From assembly GCA_017535865.1 (NCBI GenBank), contig JAFXTM010000012.1, positions 1-33,005 of the forward strand: a stretch of DNA of 33,005 nt. Direction: 5' to 3'. Position numbers and translations under genes: made by a program. Positions 22,732-30,316 of the stretch are shown here, one piece after another. The stretch's first letter is position 1. Every line of letters begins with the position of its first letter. The DNA is from Oscillospiraceae bacterium. GTDB lineage: Bacteria > Bacillota > Clostridia > Oscillospirales > Oscillospiraceae. The notes below the pieces were generated by a model. The model was not told the origin of the DNA, did not search any database, and saw only the letters and a list, made by a program, of their open reading frames with translations.

Positions 22732-24381
22732 TCATCCGTTTGTGAACTCGCAGAGATAGCCGATCTGTCCGCCGTAGACGCCGGGATCCGCAGAAACGGG
22801 ATCGTTGCGGCAGTCGATATAGGCCCAGCCGTCGCCGGTATTCCACAGCATGATATAGTCCTCGGCGGCGCCGTCGCGGCTGTCGGTATAGCTGGGCTCG
22901 TTGCTGGCCCAGATCATGTTCGCAACAGGCTCGGTGTTCTCCCAGAGCAGATAGCCGCCCTCGCGGTGGCAGCCGACCCAGACGCCCCGCACACCGGACT
23001 GCTGTGCGAGCTGGGTAACCATCGTGAACTCATCGGTCGTGTTGATGACGGCGAGCGTCCCGTTCTGGTCCGAGCAGGCATTTTTCGCGGCGGTCCAGCT
23101 GATATCGCCTTTGAACACCTGATAGTACGACGGGCGCGCGGCAGCCGCCTCCTCCTGCTGCTGACGGACCAGCTCCTCGCTTGAGATAAAAGCGTCGTCT
23201 TTGCCGATCGCGTTTTCGCCGACTTCCGGCATAGCGACGTTTTTTCCGCGGCCCTCGTCCTCCCACTCATAGTTGCGCAGGCGGGAATTTGCGATCAGCG
23301 CCGCAATGATCAACAGTCCGCACAGGATCAGCACCACGCCGATCGGACGCGTGCGGCGCTTTTTCACATTTTCCGTGATCTGGCGGTTGCGCTCCGCATC
23401 CGCGCTGTACTGGACACGCGGGCGTTTGCTTGGCGTCACCGGCGCCAGCTCCGGGTTTTTCTCCTCGGTCAAAATCGGGATCGGAAGGTGATCCTTCTGT
23501 GCCTTGCCGGGTTCATAGACACGCACATCCTCTTCCGGCTTTGGCTCCGCCGGGGCGGCAGGCTCCTCGACCTCCGGTTTTTCCGGTTCCCCGAAGACCT
23601 CTTGCACCAGAGCCTTCTTTTCGGCCTCGAGGTCCCGCTCTGCCGGCTTTTCTGGCGCATGCTCGGCAAGAATCTGCTCCTCGATTTCCTCCCGGCTGAG
23701 CGGCGGTTTCTTGTCCGGCTCCTCGACGCTTTCCGCCGGAACGGCCTCGTCCGTATCTTTTGTATCGGCAGGCTCGCCTTCGATGATGGCAAGCATCATG
23801 CGCTCAGCCTCGCTGAGCTCCGTCTCCTCTTTCTTTTTAAACAGCTCCGCGCCGCTTTCATAGCGGTCGTCCAGACAGCTCTTCAGCATCACGCCGAGCT
23901 CCTTCGCATCGGCATAGCGGTCCTCCGCGCGAAAGCTGCACGCTTTCTGCACGATCTCCGCCAGACGCACGCCCACGCCGGCGGGCGCCGGAAGCTCCTT
24001 TCCGGTCATGCGGCTGAGCTGCGCGGCCGGACTTTCATCCTCGAGCGGCAGCTTTCCGCCGCTCAGCCCATACCATAACAGCAGGCCGAGGGAATACACA
24101 TCGCTCGCCGGACCGCAGTCCCCGTCCCAGTAGAGCTCGGGAGCCACATACTGCAGTTCCTCCCCGCCCCAATCGCGAAGCGCTCCGGGGCCGATCACCG
24201 GTTCGCCGGACTCGCTTGTGCCTATATTGCCGGGAAAGATACCGCCGCGGTAGCCGGACTCGCCGGCCTCTTCGCTCACGACGCCGCACAGCTCGATCAC
24301 AAAGCGGCAGAGCTCCTGCCGATCCATCGACGCGATGCTTCGGCCGAGCGCCTTCGCCGGTTCAAATGTTCTCTCGCTCAT
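22732..24381 (-). CDS. Membrane pseudokinase with extracellular C-type lectin-like domain
   Basis: This 549-residue protein has three parts. Residues 1-175 are a protein-kinase C-lobe without the ATP-binding N-lobe: an APE helix (YVAPELYWDG, 78-87), 'SDVYSLGLLLWYGLSGG' (93-109, helix F) and 'ACSFRAEDRYADAKEL' (helix I). The HRD equivalent reads YRGG-IFPGN (44-52) and the DFG equivalent reads GPG (64-66), so both catalytic aspartates and the N-lobe lysine are absent. Residues about 176-345 are a charged, proline-rich linker. A transmembrane helix follows (about 347-365), and then a C-type lectin-like domain outside (about 419-547) with 'WTAAKNACSDQNGTLAVIN', 'GVWVGC', 'WASNEPS' and cysteines C436, C471, C524 and C544. 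Type II topology puts the kinase lobe in the cytosol. The function is unknown; signalling or scaffolding from a bound surface ligand is inference. It has its own promoter. Confidence 0.82.
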   Translation of the reverse strand: MSERTFEPAKALGRSIASMDRQELCRFVIELCGVVSEEAGESGYRGGIFPGNIGTSESGEPVIGPGALRDWGGEELQYVAPELYWDGDCGPASDVYSLGLLLWYGLSGGKLPLEDESPAAQLSRMTGKELPAPAGVGVRLAEIVQKACSFRAEDRYADAKELGVMLKSCLDDRYESGAELFKKKEETELSEAERMMLAIIEGEPADTKDTDEAVPAESVEEPDKKPPLSREEIEEQILAEHAPEKPAERDLEAEKKALVQEVFGEPEKPEVEEPAAPAEPKPEEDVRVYEPGKAQKDHLPIPILTEEKNPELAPVTPSKRPRVQYSADAERNRQITENVKKRRTRPIGVVLILCGLLIIAALIANSRLRNYEWEDEGRGKNVAMPEVGENAIGKDDAFISSEELVRQQQEEAAAARPSYYQVFKGDISWTAAKNACSDQNGTLAVINTTDEFTMVTQLAQQSGVRGVWVGCHREGGYLLWENTEPVANMIWASNEPSYTDSRDGAAEDYIMLWNTGDGWAYIDCRNDPVSADPGVYGGQIGYLCEFTNG

Positions 24382-24422
24382 AGTCTTTTTTTCTCCATTT
24401 CGGACTATGTTCTTCTTATGTT

Positions 24423-24451
24423 ATGTTAACACAGCCGAGCGGATTCGTCAA
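24423..24451 (-). promoter_or_regulatory. Promoter of the pseudokinase-lectin gene
   Basis: On the minus strand, TTGACG (24446-24451) and TAACAT (24423-24428) are 17 bases apart, about 40 bases before the ATG at 24381. Confidence 0.65.
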
Positions 24452-24508
24452 TCTTCGATTTGCGTTTTTCGGTCTTTTTGAAACCGGAAAAGCTGCTGCC
24501 GAGTCGGA

Positions 24509-26119
24509 TCAACGCTCCATTTTGTCTGCAAGGTGCGTGATCGAGTCGGCATAGCCCGCAAGCTCCTTGTTTGCATGGCCCTCGAGTCCCTTTGCGATGC
24601 GCAGCAGACGCTCGGCCGCCTCGACAAGACGCGTATAGGTGGGGCTGGTCCGGCGCTGTTTTCCGCCGTCGGACTTCTTTTCAACGGGCTTCCCCTCCGG
24701 CATACGAACGAAGCTGCGCCGGAGCAGATCAAAGCATGCACCGCTGTACGGTGCGTAAGCGTGATAGCCGAGTTCATCATTGAGACAGGCGGCGAAGGCG
24801 TCGACGGTCTCGGGGTCGCCGTGGTTGACGAAGACCAGCGCCGGCTTTTCCGCAAAGCCGCCCAGCCAGCGCAGCAGCCCCGCTTTGTCCGCATGGCCGC
24901 TGACGCCGGGCAGCGTGTCGATCTCAGCCTCCACCTGAATATCCTCGTTGAAAAGCTTCACGTGCTTCGCGCCGTCGATCAGGATCCGGCCCAGGGTCCC
25001 GACTGCCTGGTAACCCACGAAAAGCACCATGCATTCCGGGCGCCAGAGGTTATGCTTGAGATGATGGCGGATGCGCCCCGCATCGCACATTCCGCTCGCG
25101 GAGAGGATGATCTTGGGCGTCTTGTCCTCGTTGATGGCTCTGGACTCCTCCTGGGAGACGCTGAGTTCCAGGCCGGGAAAAACGATGGGGTTGACGCCGG
25201 AGTGGATCAGACGCTTCATTTCCTCATCGAAATACTGCGTGTCGCACTGGAGGAAGATGCTCGTCGCCTCGATCGCGAGCGGACTGTCGATGTAGACCGG
25301 GAAATCCCCGTGGCCGCGGACAAGCCCACGCTCCTTGATCTCCCGGATGAAATACAGCATCTCCTGCGTGCGGCCGACCGCAAAAGAGGGAATGAGCATG
25401 TTTCCGCCGCGGTCCAGCGTTTTCTGGATCCGGGCAGCCAGCTCCGATACATAGTCCACGCGCTCCTCGCTGTGCAGGCTGTCGCCGTAGGTCGATTCGA
25501 GCACAAGGTATTCCGTGTCGTGCACAAACTGGGGATCGCGGAGGATGGGCTGATCAAGGTTGCCAACGTCGCCCGAAAACGTGATCTTGCGCGTTTCCCC
25601 TCCCTCACGGAGCCAGACCTCGATCGCCGAGGAGCCGAGAAGGTGCCCCACATCGGTCAGGCGGATCGTGACGCAGTCGTTGACCTGGATCTCCTCTCTG
25701 TAGCCGCAGGGGCGCAGCTGCCCGATGATCCCGAGTGCGTCGTCCATGTCGTAAAGGGGCTCCACATCCCCGCCGCCGCTGCGCTTGGACTTGCGGTTTT
25801 TCCACTCGGCCTCGGACATCTGGATGTTCGCACAGTCGCGCAGCATGACGTCGCAGAGCGAACAGGTGGCAGCACTGGCATAGACCGGACCGCGGTACCC
25901 GCCCTTATAGAGCAGGGGGAGCTGCCCGCTGTGGTCGATGTGCGCATGCGTCAGCAGAACAAAGTCCAGCTCTGCGGGTGAGATCGGCAATTCCTCATTC
26001 ACGAAAAGATCCTTGCCCTGCTCCATGCCGAAATCCACGAGGCCCTTCTTGTCTCCGACCTCAATAAAGGTACAGCTGCCCGTCACCTCATGAGCGGCAC
26101 CGAGAAACGTGATCTTCAT
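24509..26119 (-). CDS. Beta-CASP metallo-beta-lactamase-fold RNase-like protein
   Basis: This 536-residue protein is of the metallo-beta-lactamase/beta-CASP group (CPSF73/YSH1-like), whose members cleave RNA with two zinc ions. The HxHxDH motif HAHIDH is at 58-63, followed by the later ligands in 'TDVGHLLGSSAIEV' and 'FSGDVGNLDQPIL'. 'VYIDSPLAIEAT' and 'ILSASGMCDAGRIRHHLKHNL' are the beta-CASP A and B motifs, and 'SGHADKAGLLRWL' carries the RNA-specificity histidine. It lacks the KH domain of archaeal CPSF proteins. About 60 C-terminal residues form a Lys-rich, then helical extension. The ATG at 26119 has AAAGGAG 9 bases upstream. It is divergent from bioY and has its own promoter. An RNA substrate is likely but unproven. 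Confidence 0.9.
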   Translation of the reverse strand: MKITFLGAAHEVTGSCTFIEVGDKKGLVDFGMEQGKDLFVNEELPISPAELDFVLLTHAHIDHSGQLPLLYKGGYRGPVYASAATCSLCDVMLRDCANIQMSEAEWKNRKSKRSGGGDVEPLYDMDDALGIIGQLRPCGYREEIQVNDCVTIRLTDVGHLLGSSAIEVWLREGGETRKITFSGDVGNLDQPILRDPQFVHDTEYLVLESTYGDSLHSEERVDYVSELAARIQKTLDRGGNMLIPSFAVGRTQEMLYFIREIKERGLVRGHGDFPVYIDSPLAIEATSIFLQCDTQYFDEEMKRLIHSGVNPIVFPGLELSVSQEESRAINEDKTPKIILSASGMCDAGRIRHHLKHNLWRPECMVLFVGYQAVGTLGRILIDGAKHVKLFNEDIQVEAEIDTLPGVSGHADKAGLLRWLGGFAEKPALVFVNHGDPETVDAFAACLNDELGYHAYAPYSGACFDLLRRSFVRMPEGKPVEKKSDGGKQRRTSPTYTRLVEAAERLLRIAKGLEGHANKELAGYADSITHLADKMER

Positions 26120-26160
26120 TATCGTTTGCTCCTTTCCCGGAATTATCCCTTTTTCTATAT

Positions 26161-26189
26161 ATTTTACACCCGCTTCCCTCAATACGCAA
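26161..26189 (-). promoter_or_regulatory. Promoter of the beta-CASP gene
   Basis: On the minus strand, TTGCGT (26184-26189) and TGTAAAAT (TAAAAT at 26161-26166) are spaced 17 bases apart, about 40 bases upstream of the ATG. Confidence 0.65.
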
Positions 26190-26230
26190 TTGCTGTTTGG
26201 AAAAGTTAAGATTTTCACGCCATCCTCTAT

Positions 26231-26261
26231 TGTCAACTAATTATGTATCTAATAGTTGACA
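26231..26261. promoter_or_regulatory. Dyad operator over the bioY promoter, probable BirA site
   Basis: TGTCAACTA (26231-26239) and TAGTTGACA (26253-26261) are perfect inverted 9-base arms, 13 bases apart. The arm sequence and spacing resemble BirA operators of Gram-positive bacteria (TTGTTAAC-type arms about 14-16 bases apart). The right arm covers the -35 box of bioY, so binding would block transcription, and birA is the second gene of the same operon. Confidence 0.72.
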
Positions 26262-26284
26262 TTTTGGTTACAAAGTCGTATACT
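26256..26284 (+). promoter_or_regulatory. Promoter of the bioY-birA operon
   Basis: A consensus TTGACA (26256-26261) and TATACT (26279-26284) are 17 bases apart, 29 bases before the bioY ATG. The -35 box is the right half of the operator dyad. Confidence 0.85.
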
Positions 26285-26313
26285 GGAACCATTCCAAAAA
26301 AAAGGAACTCATT

Positions 26314-26856
26314 ATGACCGATCACAAACTCTCTGTTCGGGATCTCTGCTATGTCGCCATCGGCGCGGCGCTGACAGCCGTCTGCTCCTGGCTGTCCATC
26401 CCCTTCACCGTCCCTTTCACGCTCCAGTCCTTTGCCGTGTGTCTGATTGCGGCGCTGCTCGGACTCCGGCGCGGGCTGCTGTCCGTGATGGTCTATCTGC
26501 TGCTCGGCGTAGTCGGGCTGCCGGTATTCGCGGGCTTCAAGGCCGGTTTCGGGACGTTGCTCGGTGCGACAGGCGGGTTCCTGTTCGGTTTTCTGTTCGT
26601 CGCACTCACGGTCGGTTTTGCTTCAGACCGCTCTCCCGGCCGGACGCTGCCCCTGGCGCTTGCGATGCTGCTTGGCATGCTGCTGTGCTACGTCTGCGGG
26701 ACCGTCTGGTTCATGATCGCCTACTCCCGCGGGAGCGGTGCGGTCGGCGTGCTCGCCGCGCTGAATCTCTGCGTTTTCCCTTTCCTGCTTCCCGACGCGC
26801 TCAAATGCGCGCTGGCGCTGCTGATCTCTCTGCGGCTGCGCCCTCATATCAAATAA
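26314..26856 (+). CDS. bioY: Biotin ECF transporter S component BioY
   Basis: BioY is the biotin-binding membrane subunit of the energy-coupling-factor importer. The 180-residue protein has about six hydrophobic helices and the family signature 'IPFTVPFTLQSFAVCL' followed by 'GLRRGLLSVMVYLLLGVVGLPVFAGFKAG' and a glycine-rich 'LLGATGGFLFGF'. AAGGA lies about 8 bases before the ATG. It is the first gene of an operon with birA. Shared EcfA/EcfT subunits are not in the window, so it probably uses a general module encoded elsewhere. With no biotin synthesis genes here, the operon points to biotin scavenging. Confidence 0.93.
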   Translation: MTDHKLSVRDLCYVAIGAALTAVCSWLSIPFTVPFTLQSFAVCLIAALLGLRRGLLSVMVYLLLGVVGLPVFAGFKAGFGTLLGATGGFLFGFLFVALTVGFASDRSPGRTLPLALAMLLGMLLCYVCGTVWFMIAYSRGSGAVGVLAALNLCVFPFLLPDALKCALALLISLRLRPHIK

Positions 26857-26912
26857 TCATATTTATAAAAAAAGAGAGACCTCAATTCTGACAGAAAGGA
26901 CAGGCGGACGAC

Positions 26913-27881
26913 ATGCGCATCCGGGACGCCGTACTGGCGGAGCTTCTGCTGAAACGGGAACAGTATCTCTCCGGAGAAGAACTGGCCGCATTGCTCTCCG
27001 TAAGCCGCAGCGCGGTGTGGAAGGCCATCGGACAGCTCCGTTCCGAGGGTTATGCCATCGAGGCCGGCACGAACCGGGGCTATCGCCTCATCGGCGGCGA
27101 TGTGCTGAGCCGGGAGGGCGTCAGCCGCTTTCTCACCACGCCCGATATCGACGTGCATGTCTATTCCAGCGTGGGGTCGACCAACACCCTGCTCAAGGCC
27201 TGGGCTGAGGACGGCTGTGCCGAGGGCACGGTCGCCGCAGCGGAGGAGCAGACATCCGGGCGCGGCCGCCGCGGGCGCAGTTTCTTCTCCCCCCGCGGAA
27301 CGGGGCTGTACTTGAGCATTCTGCTCCGCCCGGAATCCAACGCCGGCGCCGCGCTTGGGATCACGACCGCCGCCGCCGTCGCCGCTGCCGAGGCGATCGA
27401 GGCGCTCTCCGGAGAGCCGACGCAGATCAAGTGGGTCAACGACATCTATCTGCGCGGGAAAAAAGTCTGCGGGATCCTGACCGAGGCCTCGCTCGACGTG
27501 GAGAGCGGGGGCCTGCGGTATGCCATTGTCGGCATCGGGATCAACGTCCTCCAGCCTGCCGGTGGGTTCCCGAACGAGCTGCGGGCAGTCGCCGGCTCAA
27601 TCTTCAAGGACAGCGCGCTGCCCGATCTTCGCAATCGTCTCGCCGCCTCGCTGATCGACCGCTTTTTTGTGCACTTTCGCCAGCTCGGGGACGAGGAATG
27701 CTATGAAGCCTATCGGCGTCGCTGCTCGGTGCTTGGCCGCCGCGTGACGGTCCTCTCCGGCGGTGTCGCCGTCGCAGAGGGCGAGGTGCTGGACCTCGAG
27801 CGCGATTACAGCCTGCGCATCCGTTACGACGACGGCACGGAGAGCCTGCTCAGCTCCGGGGAAGTGAGCGTTCTGGCGTGA
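26913..27881 (+). CDS. birA: Bifunctional biotin ligase/repressor BirA
   Basis: BirA makes biotinyl-AMP, transfers biotin to carrier proteins and, when not needed for ligation, represses biotin genes. The 322-residue protein has an N-terminal winged helix (about 5-60, with 'SGEELAALLSVSRSAVWKAIGQLRSEGY'), so it is the DNA-binding class. The ligase core has the biotin/ATP loop GRGRRG at 117-122, 'GLYLSILLRP', and 'KWVNDIYLRGKKVCGILTE' (171-189) with the catalytic lysines. A C-terminal SH3-like cap ends in 'DDGTESLLSSGEVSVL'. Its position behind bioY, together with the dyad over the bioY promoter, fits feedback control. It overlaps the NUDIX gene by 4 bases. Confidence 0.95.
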   Translation: MRIRDAVLAELLLKREQYLSGEELAALLSVSRSAVWKAIGQLRSEGYAIEAGTNRGYRLIGGDVLSREGVSRFLTTPDIDVHVYSSVGSTNTLLKAWAEDGCAEGTVAAAEEQTSGRGRRGRSFFSPRGTGLYLSILLRPESNAGAALGITTAAAVAAAEAIEALSGEPTQIKWVNDIYLRGKKVCGILTEASLDVESGGLRYAIVGIGINVLQPAGGFPNELRAVAGSIFKDSALPDLRNRLAASLIDRFFVHFRQLGDEECYEAYRRRCSVLGRRVTVLSGGVAVAEGEVLDLERDYSLRIRYDDGTESLLSSGEVSVLA

Positions 27882-28351
27882 AGAACACAACACTCTGCTA
27901 TATCGAGCGCGGGCGGGAATACCTGTTGCTGCACCGCGTCAAGAAAGAGCACGACGAGAATCACGACAAGTGGGTCGGGATCGGCGGCAAGTTCGAGGAG
28001 GGCGAGAGTCCGGAGGACTGCCTGCTGCGCGAAGTGCGTGAGGAGACGGGACTGAAGCTTGAGCGTTGGCGTTACCGGGGGATCGTGACCTTTGTTTCAG
28101 ATGAGTGGGGAACGGAGTACATGCATCTCTTCACCGCCGACCGCTGGAGCGGAGAGCTGGTCTCAGCCTGCGAGGAGGGCGATCTTGCCTGGCTCGACCG
28201 GGATGAATTGCTGAACAAGCCGATCTGGGAGGGCGACCGTGTTTTTCTGCGCCTGCTGGATTCCGAACGCCCCTTCTTCTCGCTCAAGCTCCGATACCGC
28301 GGCGAAAGGCTTGTTGAAGCCGTTCTGGACGGTGAAGCACTGCGGATCTGA
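27878..28351 (+). CDS. NUDIX hydrolase (MutT/8-oxo-dGTP diphosphatase-like)
   Basis: This 157-residue NUDIX hydrolase cleaves a nucleoside diphosphate linked to some other moiety. The Nudix box runs from G37 to L59 with all key residues: G37, E43, R51, E52, E55, E56 and G58. The flanking 'WVGIGGKFEEGES' and the aspartate/glutamate-rich tail are like those in MutT-type 8-oxo-dGTP diphosphatases of Firmicutes, but the true substrate is not readable from sequence. The start is a GTG overlapping the birA stop codon (GTGA), so translation is coupled to birA. It ends the bioY operon at a strong terminator. Confidence 0.88.
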   Translation: MKNTTLCYIERGREYLLLHRVKKEHDENHDKWVGIGGKFEEGESPEDCLLREVREETGLKLERWRYRGIVTFVSDEWGTEYMHLFTADRWSGELVSACEEGDLAWLDRDELLNKPIWEGDRVFLRLLDSERPFFSLKLRYRGERLVEAVLDGEALRI

Positions 28352-28362
28352 AGCAGCATATA

Positions 28363-28399
28363 AAAAGAGTGGCATCCCGATACGGGATGCCACTCTTTT
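28363..28399 (+). terminator. Bidirectional terminator between the NUDIX and phosphoribosyltransferase genes
   Basis: A 17-bp perfect stem (AAAAGAGTGGCATCCCG with its complement) has a 3-base ATA loop and A/T runs on both sides, serving the two convergent genes. Confidence 0.93.
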
Positions 28400-28412
28400 A
28401 TGTGTTGTGTGC

Positions 28413-28967
28413 TTACTCCTTCACCGTGCCGTCGGCGTTGAAGAGGGGCAGCGGGGCCAGGACGATGATATCGTCCCGCTTTGCGGCGTCGCCCTCGGCC
28501 AGGACTGCCATACGGCCCGCCACGATGCCGCCGGCCGCCTCGACCAGCTGCTCCATCGCGTGCAGGCTTTCGCCGGTGGAGATCACGTCGTCCAGGATCA
28601 GCATGCGCTTGCCTTTGATGAGCTCCGCGTCGGCCGTGTCGATAACGAGTTTCTGCACGGCCAGGGTGGTGATGGACTTGACAGAGACCTCAAAAACGCC
28701 GGACATATAGGCCTTGGGGCCCTTGCGAGCCAGGAAATACTTGTCCGCGCCGCTCTGGCGAGCCATCTCGTACAGCAGGGGGATGGATTTGGCTTCCGGG
28801 GCGATCAGGTAGTCATATTCGGGGGCGAGCTTAAGCAGCTCGGTCGCGCAGTGGACCGTCAGCTCCACGTCGCCGAACATGACAAAAGCGCCGATGTACA
28901 GATCGTCGCTGACTTTGCAAAGCGGCAGTTCCCGCTTCAAGCCCGCAACGTCGATCTCATAAGTCAT
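28413..28967 (-). CDS. Purine phosphoribosyltransferase (Apt/Xpt-like)
   Basis: This 184-residue type I phosphoribosyltransferase attaches ribose 5-phosphate from PRPP to a purine base. The PRPP motif is 'RMLILDDVISTGESLHAM' (about 119-136), with the acidic pair DD and the T-G-E-S phosphate loop. The opening 'GLKRELPLCKVSDDLYIGAF' and 'DYLIAPEAKSIPLLYEMAR' match a clostridial branch usually annotated as adenine phosphoribosyltransferase; xanthine or another base is possible, so no symbol is given. GGAGGG lies 7 bases before the ATG. It is monocistronic and convergent with the NUDIX gene; a purine salvage role is likely. Confidence 0.85.
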   Translation of the reverse strand: MTYEIDVAGLKRELPLCKVSDDLYIGAFVMFGDVELTVHCATELLKLAPEYDYLIAPEAKSIPLLYEMARQSGADKYFLARKGPKAYMSGVFEVSVKSITTLAVQKLVIDTADAELIKGKRMLILDDVISTGESLHAMEQLVEAAGGIVAGRMAVLAEGDAAKRDDIIVLAPLPLFNADGTVKE

Positions 28968-29008
28968 GATGCTTCCCTCCAGAATGCATACAGATTGTTT
29001 ACGCTCTC

Positions 29009-29036
29009 ATTTTACAGAAAACCGGCAAAAAATCAA
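29009..29036 (-). promoter_or_regulatory. Promoter of the phosphoribosyltransferase gene
   Basis: On the minus strand, TTGATT (29031-29036) and TGTAAAAT (TAAAAT at 29009-29014) are 16 bases apart, with an A/T-rich spacer, about 40 bases before the ATG. Confidence 0.65.
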
Positions 29037-29152
29037 GAGCCTTTTCAGAAAAACATTCCGGCCCGGCAGCCGGTATCGCAGTTGACAAATGACCATCTCA
29101 GCCGCGTGTTTCCTTCTCTGACAAAAAACGCGAACACAGGGTGCGAAAACGC

Positions 29153-29181
29153 TTGACATGTGACCGCTCGTTCTCTATACT
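29153..29181 (+). promoter_or_regulatory. Promoter of the TetR-led operon
   Basis: A consensus TTGACA (29153-29158) and TATACT (29176-29181) are 17 bases apart. The -10 box is at the centre of a 44-bp dyad, so repressor binding would directly block RNA polymerase. Confidence 0.85.
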
Positions 29182-29202
29182 ATACGAGAACGAAAGGTCA
29201 CA
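29159..29202. promoter_or_regulatory. 44-bp dyad operator at the tetR promoter
   Basis: Two nested inverted repeats share one centre (29180.5): outer arms TGTGACC (29159-29165) and GGTCACA (29196-29202), inner arms CGTTCT (29169-29174) and AGAACG (29187-29192). The two half sites are nearly identical over 17 bases. It is placed for autoregulation by the adjacent TetR protein, which may bind as two dimers. Confidence 0.75.
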
Positions 29203-29220
29203 TTTTTGGAGGCTCTTCTC

Positions 29221-29823
29221 ATGGCGAAAGATACGAAGGAAAGAATCTTGACGGCAGCGCTGGAGATGTTCTCGCAATACGGCTATGCCGGTACGAATAT
29301 CCGGGAACTGACTGCCTCGCTCGGGCTTGTCAAGTCCTCCCTGTACCGTCATTTTGAGAGTAAGGAGGATATCTGGAACACCCTGCTGGATGAGATGGTC
29401 GTCTACTATGATGAGCGTTTCGGTTCGCGGGAACATCTTCCCCCTGTGCCGGATTCAACAGAGGAACTGGTCGCGATGACGATGCGCATGGTGGAGTTCA
29501 CGGTTCACGATGAGAAGATCATCCTGACCAGGAAAGTGCTTATGATCGAACAGTTCCGCGACGAGCGTGCGCGGGACCTGGCCACAAAGCATTTTCTTAC
29601 GGGTCTTACGGAGATCTTTACGCCTGTCTTCACCGGCATGATGGATAAAGGGCTCCTCCGCCGCAACGACCCCGTCATGCTCGCCTTTGCCTATACCGCG
29701 CCGATTGCGGCGCTGATCCATCTGTGTGACCGCGAGCCCGAAAGAGCAGAGTGGGCCATGGCGCAGGCAGAGGCGTTCAGCCGGCATTTTATTCAAACAT
29801 ACGAGGGCAGGGACAATGACTGA
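29221..29823 (+). CDS. TetR/AcrR family transcriptional regulator
   Basis: This 200-residue repressor has the TetR N-terminal helix-turn-helix (about 26-45, 'NIRELTASLGLVKSSLYRHF') preceded by 'RILTAALEMFSQYGYAGT'. The rest is a helical ligand/dimer domain that cannot be assigned to an inducer. The ATG at 29221 has GGAGG 8 bases upstream; an in-frame TTG at 29206 would lie on that ribosome binding site. Its promoter carries the 44-bp dyad, so it very likely represses itself and the genes behind it. Its end overlaps the next gene by 8 bases. Confidence 0.92.
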   Translation: MAKDTKERILTAALEMFSQYGYAGTNIRELTASLGLVKSSLYRHFESKEDIWNTLLDEMVVYYDERFGSREHLPPVPDSTEELVAMTMRMVEFTVHDEKIILTRKVLMIEQFRDERARDLATKHFLTGLTEIFTPVFTGMMDKGLLRRNDPVMLAFAYTAPIAALIHLCDREPERAEWAMAQAEAFSRHFIQTYEGRDND

Positions 29824-30316
29824 TAAGGCGCTCGTCGTTATCGATATTCAAAATGACATTACCAGGCATTACCGGGACATCCTCTTGCGGCTCAACGACG
29901 CCATTGACTGGGCGCTGGAGCAGCGGATGGCCGTCGTGTATATCCTGCATAACAACCTCTCCCCCGGCACACGTACGTTCAAGCCCGGAACGAAAGGTGC
30001 GGAACTCGTACCGGAATTGAGGATCGTATCGGACAACCTCTTTGTCAAGTCGAAAGCAAACGCACTGACGAGCGAAGCGTTTGCCGACTTTATCCGCGAA
30101 AACGGGATCGACGAGTTTTTCCTCACCGGAGCGGATGCCACTGCCTGTGTAAAGTCCACCTGCTTCAACATGAGAAAAGCCGGATACGCCGTCCACGTGA
30201 TCTCTGACTGCGTTACCAGCTACGACTTGAAGAAGCTGCCGGAGATGCTCGCCTATTATACGGACAAGGGCTGTGAGGTCAAGCCATTGGCCGCGTATCA
30301 GGAGGAAGGACGGTGA
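29816..30316 (+). CDS. Isochorismatase-like cysteine hydrolase
   Basis: This 166-residue protein has the isochorismatase/nicotinamidase fold with its Asp-Lys-Cys triad: D10 in 'LVVIDIQND', K78 in 'LFVKSKANAL' and C111 in 'LTGADATACVKSTCFNMR'. The last segment also contains the non-proline cis-peptide region before the cysteine. The substrate is unknown; family members act on nicotinamide, isochorismate, ureidoacrylate or similar amides. The ATG at 29816 overlaps the tetR end by 8 bases with a GAGGG upstream, so it is coupled to the regulator and is the likely main target of the TetR control. The stop overlaps the following GTG. Confidence 0.87.
   Translation: MTDKALVVIDIQNDITRHYRDILLRLNDAIDWALEQRMAVVYILHNNLSPGTRTFKPGTKGAELVPELRIVSDNLFVKSKANALTSEAFADFIRENGIDEFFLTGADATACVKSTCFNMRKAGYAVHVISDCVTSYDLKKLPEMLAYYTDKGCEVKPLAAYQEEGR

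Noticed and set aside
26256-26891. Alternative open frame overlapping bioY on the + strand
   Set aside because: The BioY frame has the membrane helices, family signature and ribosome binding site; the other frame has arginine-rich shadow composition.
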